A DNA stretch of 64,000 bases from Nephrocerus scutellatus (Eukaryota > Arthropoda > Insecta > Diptera > Pipunculidae), in the NCBI GenBank assembly GCA_947095585.1, contig OX352762.1, forward strand, positions 31,596,669 to 31,660,668, in the 5' to 3' direction. Below the pieces are notes generated by a model. The model made no database searches and was not told the origin of the DNA. It worked only from the letters and a program-made list of their open reading frames with translations. The position numbers and the translations under genes were made by a program. This document shows positions 32,300 through 42,536 of the stretch, piece by piece. Position 1 is the stretch's first letter. Every line of letters begins with the position of its first letter.

Positions 32300-33408
32300 A
32301 AAACAATTTTAGTTTAAATGTCAGTTCCCATCATGGTGTTGACAAAAGAGGAGCAGTTCTTCATTTTAAAATGTTTAATGTTTTTCAGTAATCATAAATA
32401 TAAAATTCTAAAAAGACTACCGAGAAAAGCCTTAGTGAAATTCACTTACCTAATAAATGTGCTTTTAGAATCAAATATATCCCCAGCCTATGCAAAATAG
32501 CAGATGTTATCATGATTCCCAAACCAGGGAAGCCACCGCATGCAACTACATCATACAGACCTGTATCAATACTTCCTGTTATGTCTAAACTTTTTGAAAA
32601 GTTATTGATAAAAAGTTTAAATCCGATCATTGAGAGGAAAAATTTGATCCCAAATCATTAGTTTGGTTTTCGCACACAACATTCAACAATAGATCAAATA
32701 CATAGAATAAGTATTGAAAAGGCTTTGGAAGAGAGAAGAGAAGAATCTGTGCAACCATATTTCTGGATGTCGCACAGGCTTTTGATAAAGTTTGGCATGC
32801 AGGATTGAACTATAAGCTGAGAGCTCTTCTCCCTTTACAATATGCAGAAATTCTGAAATCATACCTAAACTACAGATTCTTCAGAATTAAACTAGATGAT
32901 ACATATTCTGAATTGAAACAAATTAAGCGGGAGTACCTCAAGGCAGTGTGTTAGGACCGATCCTTTACCTATTATATACCAATGATCTTCCTGTATTAGA
33001 AAGCAATATTGTAGCGACATTCGCTGATGACACGGCGATACTTGCAGTTGGAAAAACCAATGAAAAATCAACGCAGAAGTTACAAACAGCTATTAATAAT
33101 TATACAGTTGGACTAAAAAATGACGAATTAAACTTAATCAAACTAAGTCAGTTCACATCAATTTCACAAACAAACGGTTGGAATATATTCCGGTTACAAT
33201 TAATCAAGAAATTGTTCCGTATGCGAACACAGCAAAATATCTCGGCATGACTCTAGATGCAAAAACTGTAGATGAAAAGAATAAGGAAGAACTTGGACTC
33301 AAATATAGAAATATGTATTGGCTGATAGGAAGGAACTCTGCTCTATCAACACACAAAAAGCTTCTACTTTATAAGTAAATATTAAAACCGGTTGGACTTA
33401 TGGTATTC

Positions 33409-33927
33409 AACTTTGGGGTTGTACCACACAGAGCAACAAGAATATCATCCAGAAATTTCAAAATAAGGTATTAAGGAACATCGTTGATGCACCGTGGTAC
33501 GTCAGAAAATAATATCTTCATAGAGATCTTAAAATTGTTTTTGTAACCGAGGAAGCTCGGGTTATTGCTTGCCAGGCCCGGACATTTGCAAAGGTAATGA
33601 ATGAGAGTTTCTCTCTCATTCAGATGCAAGCAACTCTTGCAAATGGTTTTATGAGGGATTCCCAGTTTTTCTGCGTGGCTGCCCACCGGCCAATGGCCCG
33701 TGATTATGGCAATCCCTCTGGAAATATGTGTCCGTGATCAGGACATCAGGCCGGTGGATTTATTTTTATTTAACTTTGGGGTTGTACCAAACAGAGCAAC
33801 AAGAATATCATCCAGAGATTTCAAAATAAGGTATTAAGGAACATCGTTGATGCACCGTGGTACGTCAGAAACAAATATCTTCATACCTTAAAATTGTTTT
33901 TGTAACCGAGGAAGCTCGGGTTATTGC
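33409..33927 (+). repeat. ~160-bp direct repeats flanking a foreign LINE piece
   Basis: 33409-33568 and 33772-33927 are near-identical (from AACTTTGGGGTTGTACCA to GAAGCTCGGGTTATTGC). The ~203 bp between them is unrelated LOA-like LINE sequence. Confidence 0.85.
33569..33771 (-). pseudogene. LOA/R1-like LINE C-terminal fragment
   Basis: On the minus strand this encodes HAEKLGIPHKTICKSCLHLN and ETLIHYLCKCPGLA, the Cys/His motif after the RNase H domain of LOA/R1-type LINEs. The same motif recurs at 52008-52400. It is only about 200 bp, inserted in the Jockey-like LINE. Confidence 0.7.
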
Positions 33928-34099
33928 AGAAAGACACAGAGTAAGACTCCACCAACATGTGAACATGGAGGCAACTAAGCTATTAGACAACAGCAATGTA
34001 ATACGCAGGCTTAAAAGAACTAAACCGTTCGAAATCATCTAAATAGTAAGAAATAATTTCCACGACAAAGATGTGGCTGTATAGAATGCTTGATTTTAC

Positions 34100-35215
34100 T
34101 CAATCATTCTTCAGATCCACCCTAAGGCAGGTGATGGAAAAATGTCTAGAGTTTCAAAACTCACACACCATCTTTTTATAGACTTTAAAGCCACCTATGA
34201 TAGCATAGCCAGAGTAGAGGTTTGTAAAGCCATGAGAGAATTCGGCATCCCAAATAAACTGACACGACTATGTAGGTTGACCATGACCAATGTTATAAGC
34301 CAAGTAAAAATATCCGGATCACTATCAAGCCGATTTAACATCTATACAAGGGGATGGACTGGCCTGCGTCCTCTTCAACCTGGCGTTGCAGAAAGTGATC
34401 CGAGACTCTGACGTAACGGCGAGAGGAATAATCCTCTATAAGTCCATTCAGATACTGGCTTACGCAGACTCAATATCATCGTTCGCACGAAATCTGGGGC
34501 TGCACATAAATGAGAGCAAAATAAAGTACATGGTGGCCACGTCTGCGAGTAGAAGATCCAACATTGGTCCCTCAATTCAAATAGTGGAGCGCGAATTTGA
34601 AGAAGTGCAATCCTTTAACTATCTCGGGTCAGCTATAGCAGCCGATAACAGCATGGAACCAGAAATACGCGCACGGTTGCTTAAAGCCAACAAAGCCTAC
34701 TATACTCTGTTAAGACTCTTGGAATTCAGGAACTGAACCATAACATCCAAGCTGCTGATATATAAGACAATGGTCATACCAGTACTTACATAAGGATCCG
34801 ATACTTGGGTGCTTAGCAAAAAGCATTTTGATCTCTTAGCCGCGTTCGAGAGAAAAGTCTTACGGTGAATTGTTGGCCCCGTATGTGAGGAAGGACGATT
34901 CCGGAGACTCTATAATGATTAGATCTACGAGCGTTACCGCGATGTCGACATCGTAAAGAAAATTAAGCTCGGTAGGCTTCGGTGGGCAGGACACCTAGCT
35001 CGAAGGAGCGAAGAGGATCCTGCTCGGAAAGTCCTTTGCGGTAGGATTTATGGAACACGACAGCGAGGCCGGCCAAGACGCCCAGAGTTTAGGGATGCCA
35101 AATTGGATGACATAGGCTCGAAATCGGGACCGGTGAGAGACTTTTTGCGGGAGGCCAGGACCGGACCCCGGTTGTAGAGCCAAATATGATGATGATAATG
35201 ATAATTCTTCAGATC
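34100..35215 (+). pseudogene. RTE-like LINE, 3' half
   Basis: Pieces 34142-34411 and 34386-34736 encode LFIDFKATYDSI, then AYADSISSFA (active-site ADD is now ADS) and SFNYLGSAIAADNSMEPEIR. Further frames to 35180 give a KIKLGRLRWAGHLARRSEED-type tail. It ends in short ATGATGATAATGATAAT repeats (35187-35203), typical of RTE-type 3' ends. Stops at 34736 and 34790 and a frameshift near 34390 break it. Confidence 0.75.
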
Positions 35216-35839
35216 CCAGAAACTCCAATGGGAAGTATTCATAGATGGAAGCCGTAGTAAATAAGGTTAGATTAGTGACTAGATTATAATACCGTAAATA
35301 TGTATTTATCGAAATATATTATTTAATTAAAAAAAAAAGTAATTATAAAAGAGTGTAAAAAAGTGGGGCGTATCTCCAGTATACGGTTTTACAGTATTAT
35401 TGCCGCCCCGCCCACGCCCACCGCCCCCGACAACCACCCACAAGTGTGGTAATACTGGCAAGGATGGTTCCATTAGTCCCATTTTTTCTTTGATACTTAC
35501 CTATATTACGTTTCATTTGTTACCAATTCACCTCTAAAGCTCCTTCAAATAACTTAGCAAAATGCATTTTTCTGGAAAAAAAAACTCGAAACTTTGGATG
35601 CCCCTCCTTTCTAAAGGGAGCGTTTCCGGAAAACAAGATGGCTATTTTCAAAATCTGCTCAGATAGGGCTTTCATGGGAGGTGTGTCCGATCTCTAAAAC
35701 CTTATACTGGAGTTTAGCAAAAAAGTGGAGTTCAATATTTCAAAAGGTACACTAAGGTTTAAAAAGAATTAAATTCCGCTAATGAGGAATAATAAACCAA
35801 ATAAAAATGCGGGAAGAAATTCATCTGTCAAAGCGCTAA
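35216..35839. other. Intergenic, nothing recognised
   Basis: Contains a C-rich patch (35402-35450) and otherwise no ORF with a recognisable product. Confidence 0.4.
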
Positions 35840-36900
35840 ATTTCAAATTCGGAAGCTTGTCAGGCCCGGACATTTGCAATGTCAATGTCGTGGTGGACCG
35901 GCACCCAAACTAGAGTTAAGTCTATGCTTTGGCTTATCGAAGCCACAGTTCGGCTTGCATTACCTGACAAGTTTAGAAGCGTTTGTTCTCGCAACAAAGG
36001 CTTTAATTGCAGATTGGCTGTCTACGCATATGCCAACGCTGTCAGCTAGTGTGGTACTGTGAAATAGGGCCCTGCATGCTTCCCAGGATTTCCGCCTGGA
36101 AAATGCTAAAGAGCAAGCAGTCCTTTTTACTTGTGAGTTTTTAATAGCTATGAAAATATACTTGTAAGATTTAAAACGAAAGACGTGGGGTGCATGTAAT
36201 AGATATAACTGATGCATGAGTACTTGCATGCGCCCCACGTTTTTCATTTTAAATATTACAAGTATATTTTCATAGCTATTAAAAATTCACAAGTAAAAGT
36301 TATCAAGACTCTGTAATTTTATACTTTTTAGTTCGTTTTAAAAAAGTTTAAATTAAAAATTATTATTTTATTTATTTTAGACTTATTAGTGAAAAGTACC
36401 ATTGCAGGTTTGCCTCTTAGTTAACCCTTAGGCCACAGCCGGTCGCCCAGGAGCTAACCTTGCTTAGAGCCCTTTCTATAACTTCATTAATCACGGAAGG
36501 GTACTGTCCTGACACCAGTATCAATACGTCGTCTGCGTAAGTGAGAGCTTTCATCCTGCCCAATTTAAGTGTCCGAAGAACCTTGTTTATAACCAACAGC
36601 CACAGTAAGGGCGATATTACGCCTCCTTGTTAAGTGCCAAATTAAATTAGAATATCCAGAGATTCGGCCGCGGATTTTGACCAACTGCCATCCAATCCGT
36701 TTGGCTTGTCTAATGCAAAAATCTAACCCCATATCCCACTCTTTCTAGGGCTTTTAGGCACTCCTCATTAATAATGGCCGCAAGGGACATGTTATAATGC
36801 AGCTTTCAGTCAGCTCCAGTTGCCCATTGGGATTTCGGAGTTTTACAGCCTAAGACATTGGAGGACCTTTTTGTTGTCCATCTCCACCTTAGTTAGCCAA
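35840..36900 (-). pseudogene. LOA/R1-like LINE fragment (RT and RNase H)
   Basis: Minus-strand reading of 36430-36660 gives GGVISPLLWLLVINKVLRTL and the active site YADD (MKALTYADDVLILVSGQ). 35960-36120 gives an RNase H piece (VGICVDSQSAIKAFVA). A small inverted-repeat element (36129-36294) interrupts it. Stops and shifts throughout. Confidence 0.7.
36129..36294. repeat. Foldback MITE with ~68-bp inverted repeats
   Basis: The left arm (ACTTGTGAGTTTTTAATAGC...) is matched by the reverse complement of the right arm (ACTTGTGAATTTTTAATAGC...) over about 68 bp with few mismatches, leaving a ~30-bp loop. It sits inside the LOA-like LINE fragment. Confidence 0.85.
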
Positions 36901-36911
36901 ATACGTTAAGG

Positions 36912-37033
36912 TGACTGCTGGCCACCTCTTCGTAGGAAAGTTTAGGCAACCCAGCCTTCTCACGTTTAGGTTATTGCTGGCCACCTCTTTGCAGGAGAGT
37001 TTAGGCAACCCAGCCTTCTCACAAGAGGAAGCT
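36912..37033. repeat. Two-copy ~62-bp tandem repeat
   Basis: GCTGGCCACCTCTTCGTAGG and GCTGGCCACCTCTTTGCAGG start two copies (36918 and 36981) that both continue through TTTAGGCAACCCAGCCTTCT. The minus-strand ORF across it (36889-37113) is Lys-rich with no recognised domain. Confidence 0.8.
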
Positions 37034-37140
37034 GCGGATTCCTGGCTCTTCTTGGCCAACTTAGCATTTCCACTGGTGATTTTACCATTTACCGGGAGCC
37101 TGGCCTTCTTCACTACGTTACTGGTTTCATCTCGAGACCT

Positions 37141-37457
37141 GGGGCCATATCAGGATTGCCGCCGCAAATCACACGATTACACGATACCGTGAATTTGGAA
37201 TCACCAAACACAATACCTTTCCGCCATTTATTTCGATATCGAGAAAAGTTCGGCCAACAAAAAGAAGGCGGAAATTTTTTCGATTGACAATTTCCTTATT
37301 GTGTTGACGATCGACACTTGTTTGTCAAGAAGTGAGTCTAACATGACATGAGTGCGTTTATGACTTTAATGGGTGCGTTAATGACATTAAATTAGTGCGT
37401 CGAAAAGAAGATATCGAAATAGTTTACGACTCGCGGCGGAAATCACGATAAGGCCCC
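37141..37457. repeat. Putative DNA-transposon MITE, ~26-bp inverted ends
   Basis: The left end GGGGCCATATCAGGATTGCC pairs with the reverse complement of the right end, GGGGCCTTATCGTGATTTCC; both continue GCCGC. About 317 bp, no ORF. Superfamily not determined. Confidence 0.65.
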
Positions 37458-37520
37458 TGTTACGTTTTTGGCTAGTGGCTGTAGTGACAGAAGTTTTGCT
37501 GCTTCTCTGCCTTTTGTTAT

Positions 37521-37917
37521 AAAATTCTCTATATGAACTTCGCGTGCCCGTGTGTTTGTTTGTGGCTGACTTGCTGAATCTTTTGATCAGCCTTCTTAAA
37601 CCTCTTCATAGAGCGCGATTTTATTCAAACTTTGCACACATATGTATCTCCGATGACAAAACTCTCAATTTAAATTTGGCCACCGGGGTCGAGGTGCTCC
37701 ACACAAATTTTTTTAAGAAATTACTCGATTTTATTCAAATTTTTTTGTTTGATGCTAACACTTTTTGTAAAAAATTTGAAGTGAGATGGCCCCAGGGCCG
37801 AGGGACTCCAATAGAAACCCGCTCTTATTCAATCTATACACACATCTAGGAGATACATGTAGGACATACACATTAGAGATTGAGATGAATTTTTTTTTTA
37901 ATTATGGGCAGTTTTTA
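37521..37917 (-). repeat. Interspersed repeat copy C (short)
   Basis: Begins AAATTCTCTATATGAACTTC and ends with a worn version of the family terminus (AGAGATTGAGATGAA at about 37874). It contains the ACACATATGTATCTCCGATG module. Confidence 0.65.
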
Positions 37918-38704
37918 TTCCTCTACCACCTTCTCTCCGCACCTGTAACCGTGGCTATAACGGTTCTTGGTAGTGAAGTTCTATGGCTAGTACTTGCACT
38001 GTCCGGTAGCCGAGCACCAAGTAAGGTTCAAGACAACCCCTCTCGATAGAGTTAGAGCCAATAACTGACTTTCTTAAGAAAGTTCAGCAGGGGGCGTGTT
38101 TAAAAGTGTGTGTGGTGAAAGGTGAAAATTAGTTCTACACAGGCGTACTATTTTTATGGGCGTGGCCCAGTTTTAACAGAAATGTGATCAAGTTGTATTT
38201 GGATCATGTGGTATTTCATATAATAATTGAGTGGTATATCTCCACAATCTATAGGCATGACTGTATTGGAGACTTGTGTAGCTTGAAACAGCTTGAAGTA
38301 TTACATAAAGGTTAGTAAAATACGACATTCCAAAAAATATTCAAAATTTATTTTGTACTTTTTTTTTATTTACCTCAATGGCTTGGTTGAATACTGTTAT
38401 ATGGAGTAGATGTGCGACTTTGCGAATCAATTTGCACAGAATCCCTGTGCAGAGTGCCCACCTGGACTTCAATCAAACAATATATCGTTAATTGCCTTCT
38501 TCGCAAATAATTGTTGTTGCAGCGTCATTCCCTGAAGGTCTACAGTCTTCGCCGCACTCAGTTTGAGGTTGTTCAAGATGTTTGTGTGCTAACGATATTA
38601 ATTAGTCGCACTCATTAAGTTTCCTTGCCTTCATTTTTTTGGGAATATTTTTGGGAATTTTTTTTAAAAAATAAATACATATTTTCAATTAAACATATTA
38701 TAAA
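37918..38704. other. Intergenic, nothing recognised
   Basis: No gene or repeat family identified between repeat copy C and the palindrome. Confidence 0.4.
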
Positions 38705-39276
38705 GGGTGTTTTTTTGGGAGGTTTGTTTTTCCGATAGATGTCGTTTTATTTTATGACAGTTGTTTTGACAGCTCAAAGTGGCATTTCTACTCAGTATTG
38801 TTTGGCAAATCATTATGAAAAAAAAAAAAAAAAAAAAAAATGACATTTGTGAAAAATAGTCGTGGTAGCCATATGCCAGAAATTGTGTTTAAATGTTAAA
38901 TGCCAAAAAATTATCTACCAAATAAAAAAAAAATTTGGTCATTTCATAATTTTATGTGTTTTATTCAAAAAAAAAATCGGCAACCTCTTAAAAAAACACG
39001 TTATATCTAACGGGTGTTTTTTTAAGAGGTTGCCGATTTTTTTTTTGAATAAAACACATATAAAATTATGAAATGACCAAAATTTTTTTTTATTTGGTAG
39101 ATAATTTTTTGGCATTTAACATTTAAACACAATTTCTTTTTTTTTTTTTTTTTTTTTTTTTTTCATAATGATTTGCCAAACAATACTGAGTAGAAATGCC
39201 ACTTTGAGCTGTCAAAACAACTGTCATAAAATAAAACGACATCTATCGGAAAAACAAACCTCCCAAAAAAACACCC
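38705..39276. repeat. ~570-bp palindrome of two inverted MITE copies
   Basis: The arms 38705-38999 and 39012-39276 are inverted copies of one ~265-295-bp element whose ends are both GGGTGTTTTTTT followed by GGGAGGTT or AAGAGGTT. A 12-bp spacer (GTTATATCTAAC) separates them. The arms agree almost perfectly, except that the left arm carries about 38 extra bases (38841-38878) next to a poly(A) run of differing length. Confidence 0.88.
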
Positions 39277-39309
39277 GTTATCATCACCTTTTTATTTGTT
39301 TGTTTGAAA

Positions 39310-39715
39310 TAGCAATTGCCAGAAACAGAAGCTCAATGGAAAGCTATTGCGATCGGATTTAATAAGCACTGGAATTTTCCGAATTGTCTGGGAGCAGTTT
39401 ATGGCAAGCATGTGTCAATTAAAAAACCACCACAAACAGGCTCATCTTACTACAATTACAAAATTTTTTTAGTATTGTATTGAAGGCAGTTGTAAATTCT
39501 AAACATGAATTTATTATGGTAGATGCAGGTGCGAATGGGCGAATATCTGATGGAGGTGTTTTGGGACATACTGTATTTGGAAAAATTTATCAGATAAATA
39601 ACTTAAAATGCCAGAACCAGCTTCATTACCAAATATGTAGTGAAAAGAAATTACCTTTTGTCTGGGGATGACGGTTTTGCATTGACTGAAAATTTTATGA
39701 AACTTTATAGACACA
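39310..39715 (+). pseudogene. PIF/Harbinger transposase fragment
   Basis: Multi-frame reading gives [20 protein letters not shown], then [20 protein letters not shown] and HEFIMVDAGANGRISDGGVL, the catalytic core of Harbinger (HARBI1-like) DDE transposases. The family's first catalytic D (usually in DGKH) reads Y here, and D in VDAGANGR is retained. Stops and shifts occur near 39360, 39425 and 39640. Only about 130 residues are present. Confidence 0.82.
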
Positions 39716-39999
39716 GGATTAATAATAATAATATTCGGCGCGACATACCATTGCGGTCCAAGGCCGAGCTTCTCGCGACCATTTGTGTTGCGCATGTATA
39801 TTTTTGGACACAAATGGAAGGGACCTACAATTTAAGACCGGATCCGAACGGCGAATTGAGAAGCTTTCCGTGACAAGTTATTACTCTCGGAACGTTTGTC
39901 ACCTATTCGCGAGAGGTGGGACAACGTGAAAAATACTTTTGGTGTTACTGGGATTCGAACCACGAACCTCCTGCTCAGTAGCCATGTGCATTTTCACCG
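39716..39999 (-). mobile_element. tRNA-derived SINE copy, head truncated
   Basis: Matches the SINE at 53578-53877. The B box is intact (GGATTCGAACC, 39951-39961, minus strand), but the A-box region is replaced by unrelated bases near 39995. The 3' tail is (ATT)n, read here as AATAATAAT at about 39720. The head abuts the truncated 5' LTR at 40021. Confidence 0.88.
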
Positions 40000-40765
40000 C
40001 GGGAAAACGAGTTTTTTTTCATCATCAAGCAGCTGAGTGAGAGAATGACGACACACATACAGCACCAGACCACACAGACTAGGGATACCCCGCTCGTGAC
40101 TCACAATACATGCAGAAGCACACAGCATCATCGGAGAAAACAACAACAGCAGGCATACAGCACCACAGACACAGAATACCCGACCAATATTCAAAACAAC
40201 AACAAACAACATGCATACATTTTTCATCAGACAAGTCAAGGAGAACAACAACAACAAAGCATGCAGTGTAAGACGGCGCAGACCCACGTAAAAGGCAACA
40301 ACAAACAGCATGCAAAATATGATAGCGGACAATCAGAAGTCTGCAGCATCATTAGACAACCAAAAGAAAAACAAAAACAAACAACACACAATGTACGACA
40401 GCACGCATTTTCGAGGCAAACCAACAAATAACAAACGAGTCAAAACAACAACAACACTACACCGATCATGCGATGTAGCGGAGTTCCCTAATTTTGCATC
40501 AACGGGATCTTGGAACTAACAAACAACAAAGAGGCAACAACAACACTACCAAGTCCCACCGATCATGTGACGTAGCGGATTTCCCTATCGTTGCACCAAC
40601 GGGATCACGAACCAATAAACCGCCGAGCGCAGCAATACTGACCGGCCGGACAAAACAACAACAACCATATCACATCAAAGGAAACAACAACAACAGCACA
40701 CCATCAGGCGAGTTAGCGGATTTCACGATCGTTGCAACAACGGGATTTTACACTCGATGGAGGAC

Positions 40766-40773
40766 TATAAAAG
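40766..40773 (+). promoter_or_regulatory. TATA box in the 5' LTR
   Basis: TATAAAAG. The tandem array begins about 50 bp downstream, so it should lie at or just after the transcription start. The same box is at 49687-49694 in the 3' LTR. Confidence 0.65.
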
Positions 40774-40818
40774 GCCAGCAGTCCTAGAAATCCCTCTTCC
40801 CGGCAACAAGTCAGAGTG

Positions 40819-42200
40819 AATGGTTCAAGAGCGAAGTCCTTGCCTTCACTTTACACTTTACGCCAGTAGTTATCCTAACGATTGGAGGTTCAAGAGCGAA
40901 GTCCTTGCCTTCACGCCCACGCTTTACGCTAGACATTACCCACGCTTTACGCTAGATTGGAGGTTCAAGAGCGAAGTCCTTGCCTTCACGCCCACGCTTT
41001 ACGCTAGACATTATCCACGCTTTACGCTAGATTGGAGGTTCAAGAGCGAAGTCCTTGCCTTCACGCCCACGCTTTACGCTAGACAGTATCCACGCTTTAC
41101 GCTAGATTGGAGGTTCAAGAGCGAAGTCCTTGCCTTCACGCCCACGCTTTACGCTAGACATTACCCACGCTTTACGCTAGATTGGAGGTTCAAGAGCGAA
41201 GTCCTTGCCTTCACGCCCACGCTTTACGCTAGACATTACCCACGCTTTACGCTAGATTGGAGGTTCAAGAGCGAAGTCCTTGCCTTCACGCCCACGCTTT
41301 ACGCTAGACATTATCCACGCTTTACGCTAGATTGAAGGTTCAAGAGCGAAGTCCTTGCCTTCACGCCCACGCTTTACGCTAGACATTATCCACACTTTAC
41401 GCTAGATTGGAGGTTCAAGAGCGAAGTCCTTGCCTTCACGCCCACGCTTTACGCTAGACATTTCCCACGCTTTACGCTAGATTGGAGGTTCAAGAGCGAA
41501 GTCCTTGCCTTCACGCCCACGCTTTACGCTAGACATTACCCACGCTTTACGCTAGATTGGAGGTTCAAGAGCGAAGTCCTTGCCTTCACGCCCACGCTTT
41601 ACGCTAGACATTACCCACGCTTTACGCTAGATTGGAGGTTCAAGAGCGAAGTCCTTGCCTTCACGCCCACGCTTTACGCTAGACATTACCCACGCTTTAC
41701 GCTAGATTGGAGGTTCAAGAGCGAAGTCCTTGCCTTCACGCCCACGCTTTACGCTAGACATTACCCACGCTTTACGCTAGATTGGAGGTTCAAGAGCGAA
41801 GTCCTTGCCTTCACGCCCACGCTTTACGCTAGACATTACCCACGCTTTACGCTAGATTGGAGGTTCAAGAGCGAAGTCCTTGCCTTCACGCCCACGCTTT
41901 ACGCTAGACATTACCCACGCTTTACGCTAGATTGGAGGTTCAAGAGCGAAGTCCTTGCCTTCACGCCCACGCTTTACGCTAGACATTACCCACGCTTTAC
42001 GCTAGATTGGAGGTTCAAGAGCGAAGTCCTTGCCTTCACGCCCACGCTTTACGCTAGACATTACCCACGCTTTACGCTAGATTGGAGGTTCAAGAGCGAA
42101 GTCCTTGCCTTCACGCCCACGCCTAACGCTAGACATTATCCACACTATTGGAGGTTCAAGAGCGAAGTCCTTGCCTTCAAATCCACGCTCTACGCGAGAA
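40819..42200 (+). repeat. 75-bp tandem array in the 5' LTR
   Basis: 17 full 75-bp units start at 40880 and every 75 bp to 42080, with a partial unit before and a shortened one after (at 42146). Each has the core GGTTCAAGAGCGAAGTCCTT and two CACGCTTTACGCTAGA-type half repeats. As 75 is divisible by 3, one frame (ATG 40820) stays open for 171 codons with a 25-residue period (WRFKSEVLAFTPTLYAR core), until a TGG-to-TGA change in one unit at about 41333. I regard coding function as unproven. Confidence 0.95.
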
Positions 42201-42444
42201 CAGACTATCATCCCGCCTGGAGATACGTCGGTCTCCTTTAATCATAATTGAAACTTATACAGTAAAATAATATATAGCTTTAAACAAACGATAATTTTAA
42301 GTGTACAGATTAAGCGAAGAACAAATAAAGAACGATTGAATTCCATTCCCAACTAAAAACAAATTCTTTTTATTGTAACGACCCTAATAGAAGGAACCCT
42401 GGTCACACTGAGTTCTACCCCGGCTGGGAAAACCTCGTTACAAT

Positions 42445-42462
42445 TGGCGCCCGAGCAGGGAC
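42445..42462 (+). promoter_or_regulatory. Primer-binding site
   Basis: TGGCGCCCGAGCAGGGAC, two bases after the LTR end, the expected place for the tRNA primer of minus-strand synthesis. It resembles tRNA-Lys-type sites. The second element has TGGCACCCGAGCAGGGAC at the same place. Confidence 0.85.
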
Positions 42463-42536
42463 TCTGGAATTTGATAGAGAACAAAAAAAAAAAAAAAAAT
42501 ATACCAATAAAGAAAGAACACAATTAGATAACCACG

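Larger units (their letters stand above)
32300..34042 (+). pseudogene. Jockey-like LINE reverse transcriptase, broken
   Basis: Frame 32948-33250 carries LGPILYLLYTNDLPVLESNI and the active-site FADD (VATFADDTAIL). 33178-33378 encodes YANTAKYLGMTLDAK and GLKYRNMYWLIGR; 33857-34042 encodes the C-terminal VFVTEEARVIAERHRVRLHQ. Upstream, three-frame reading gives RT fingers pieces from about 32440. Several stops and shifts occur, and a piece of another LINE plus a direct duplication interrupts it at 33569-33771. Confidence 0.78.
40021..42442 (+). repeat. 5' LTR, truncated at its left end
   Basis: Matches 48941-51384 of the 3' LTR. The first 273 bp of the LTR are missing, replaced by the neighbouring SINE. 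It also lacks 20 bp near 40785 that the 3' LTR has. It ends CTCGTTACA at 42442, followed by AT and the primer-binding site. Confidence 0.92.

Noticed and set aside
32948..33250. Telomeric HeT-A/TART element
   Set aside because: The RT fits the Jockey group in general but there is no long 3' UTR or tandem telomeric arrangement.
40079..40427. Cys/Val-rich antisense ORFs in the LTR
   Set aside because: They arise from CAACAACAA-type sequence on the other strand; no domain, no start context.
40820..41335. 171-residue repetitive ORF as a genuine protein
   Set aside because: The open frame follows automatically from a 75-bp period with no stop in the unit; kept only as part of the array finding.
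40880..42145. CRISPR-like array
   Set aside because: Units are contiguous with no unique spacers, and the host is a eukaryote.
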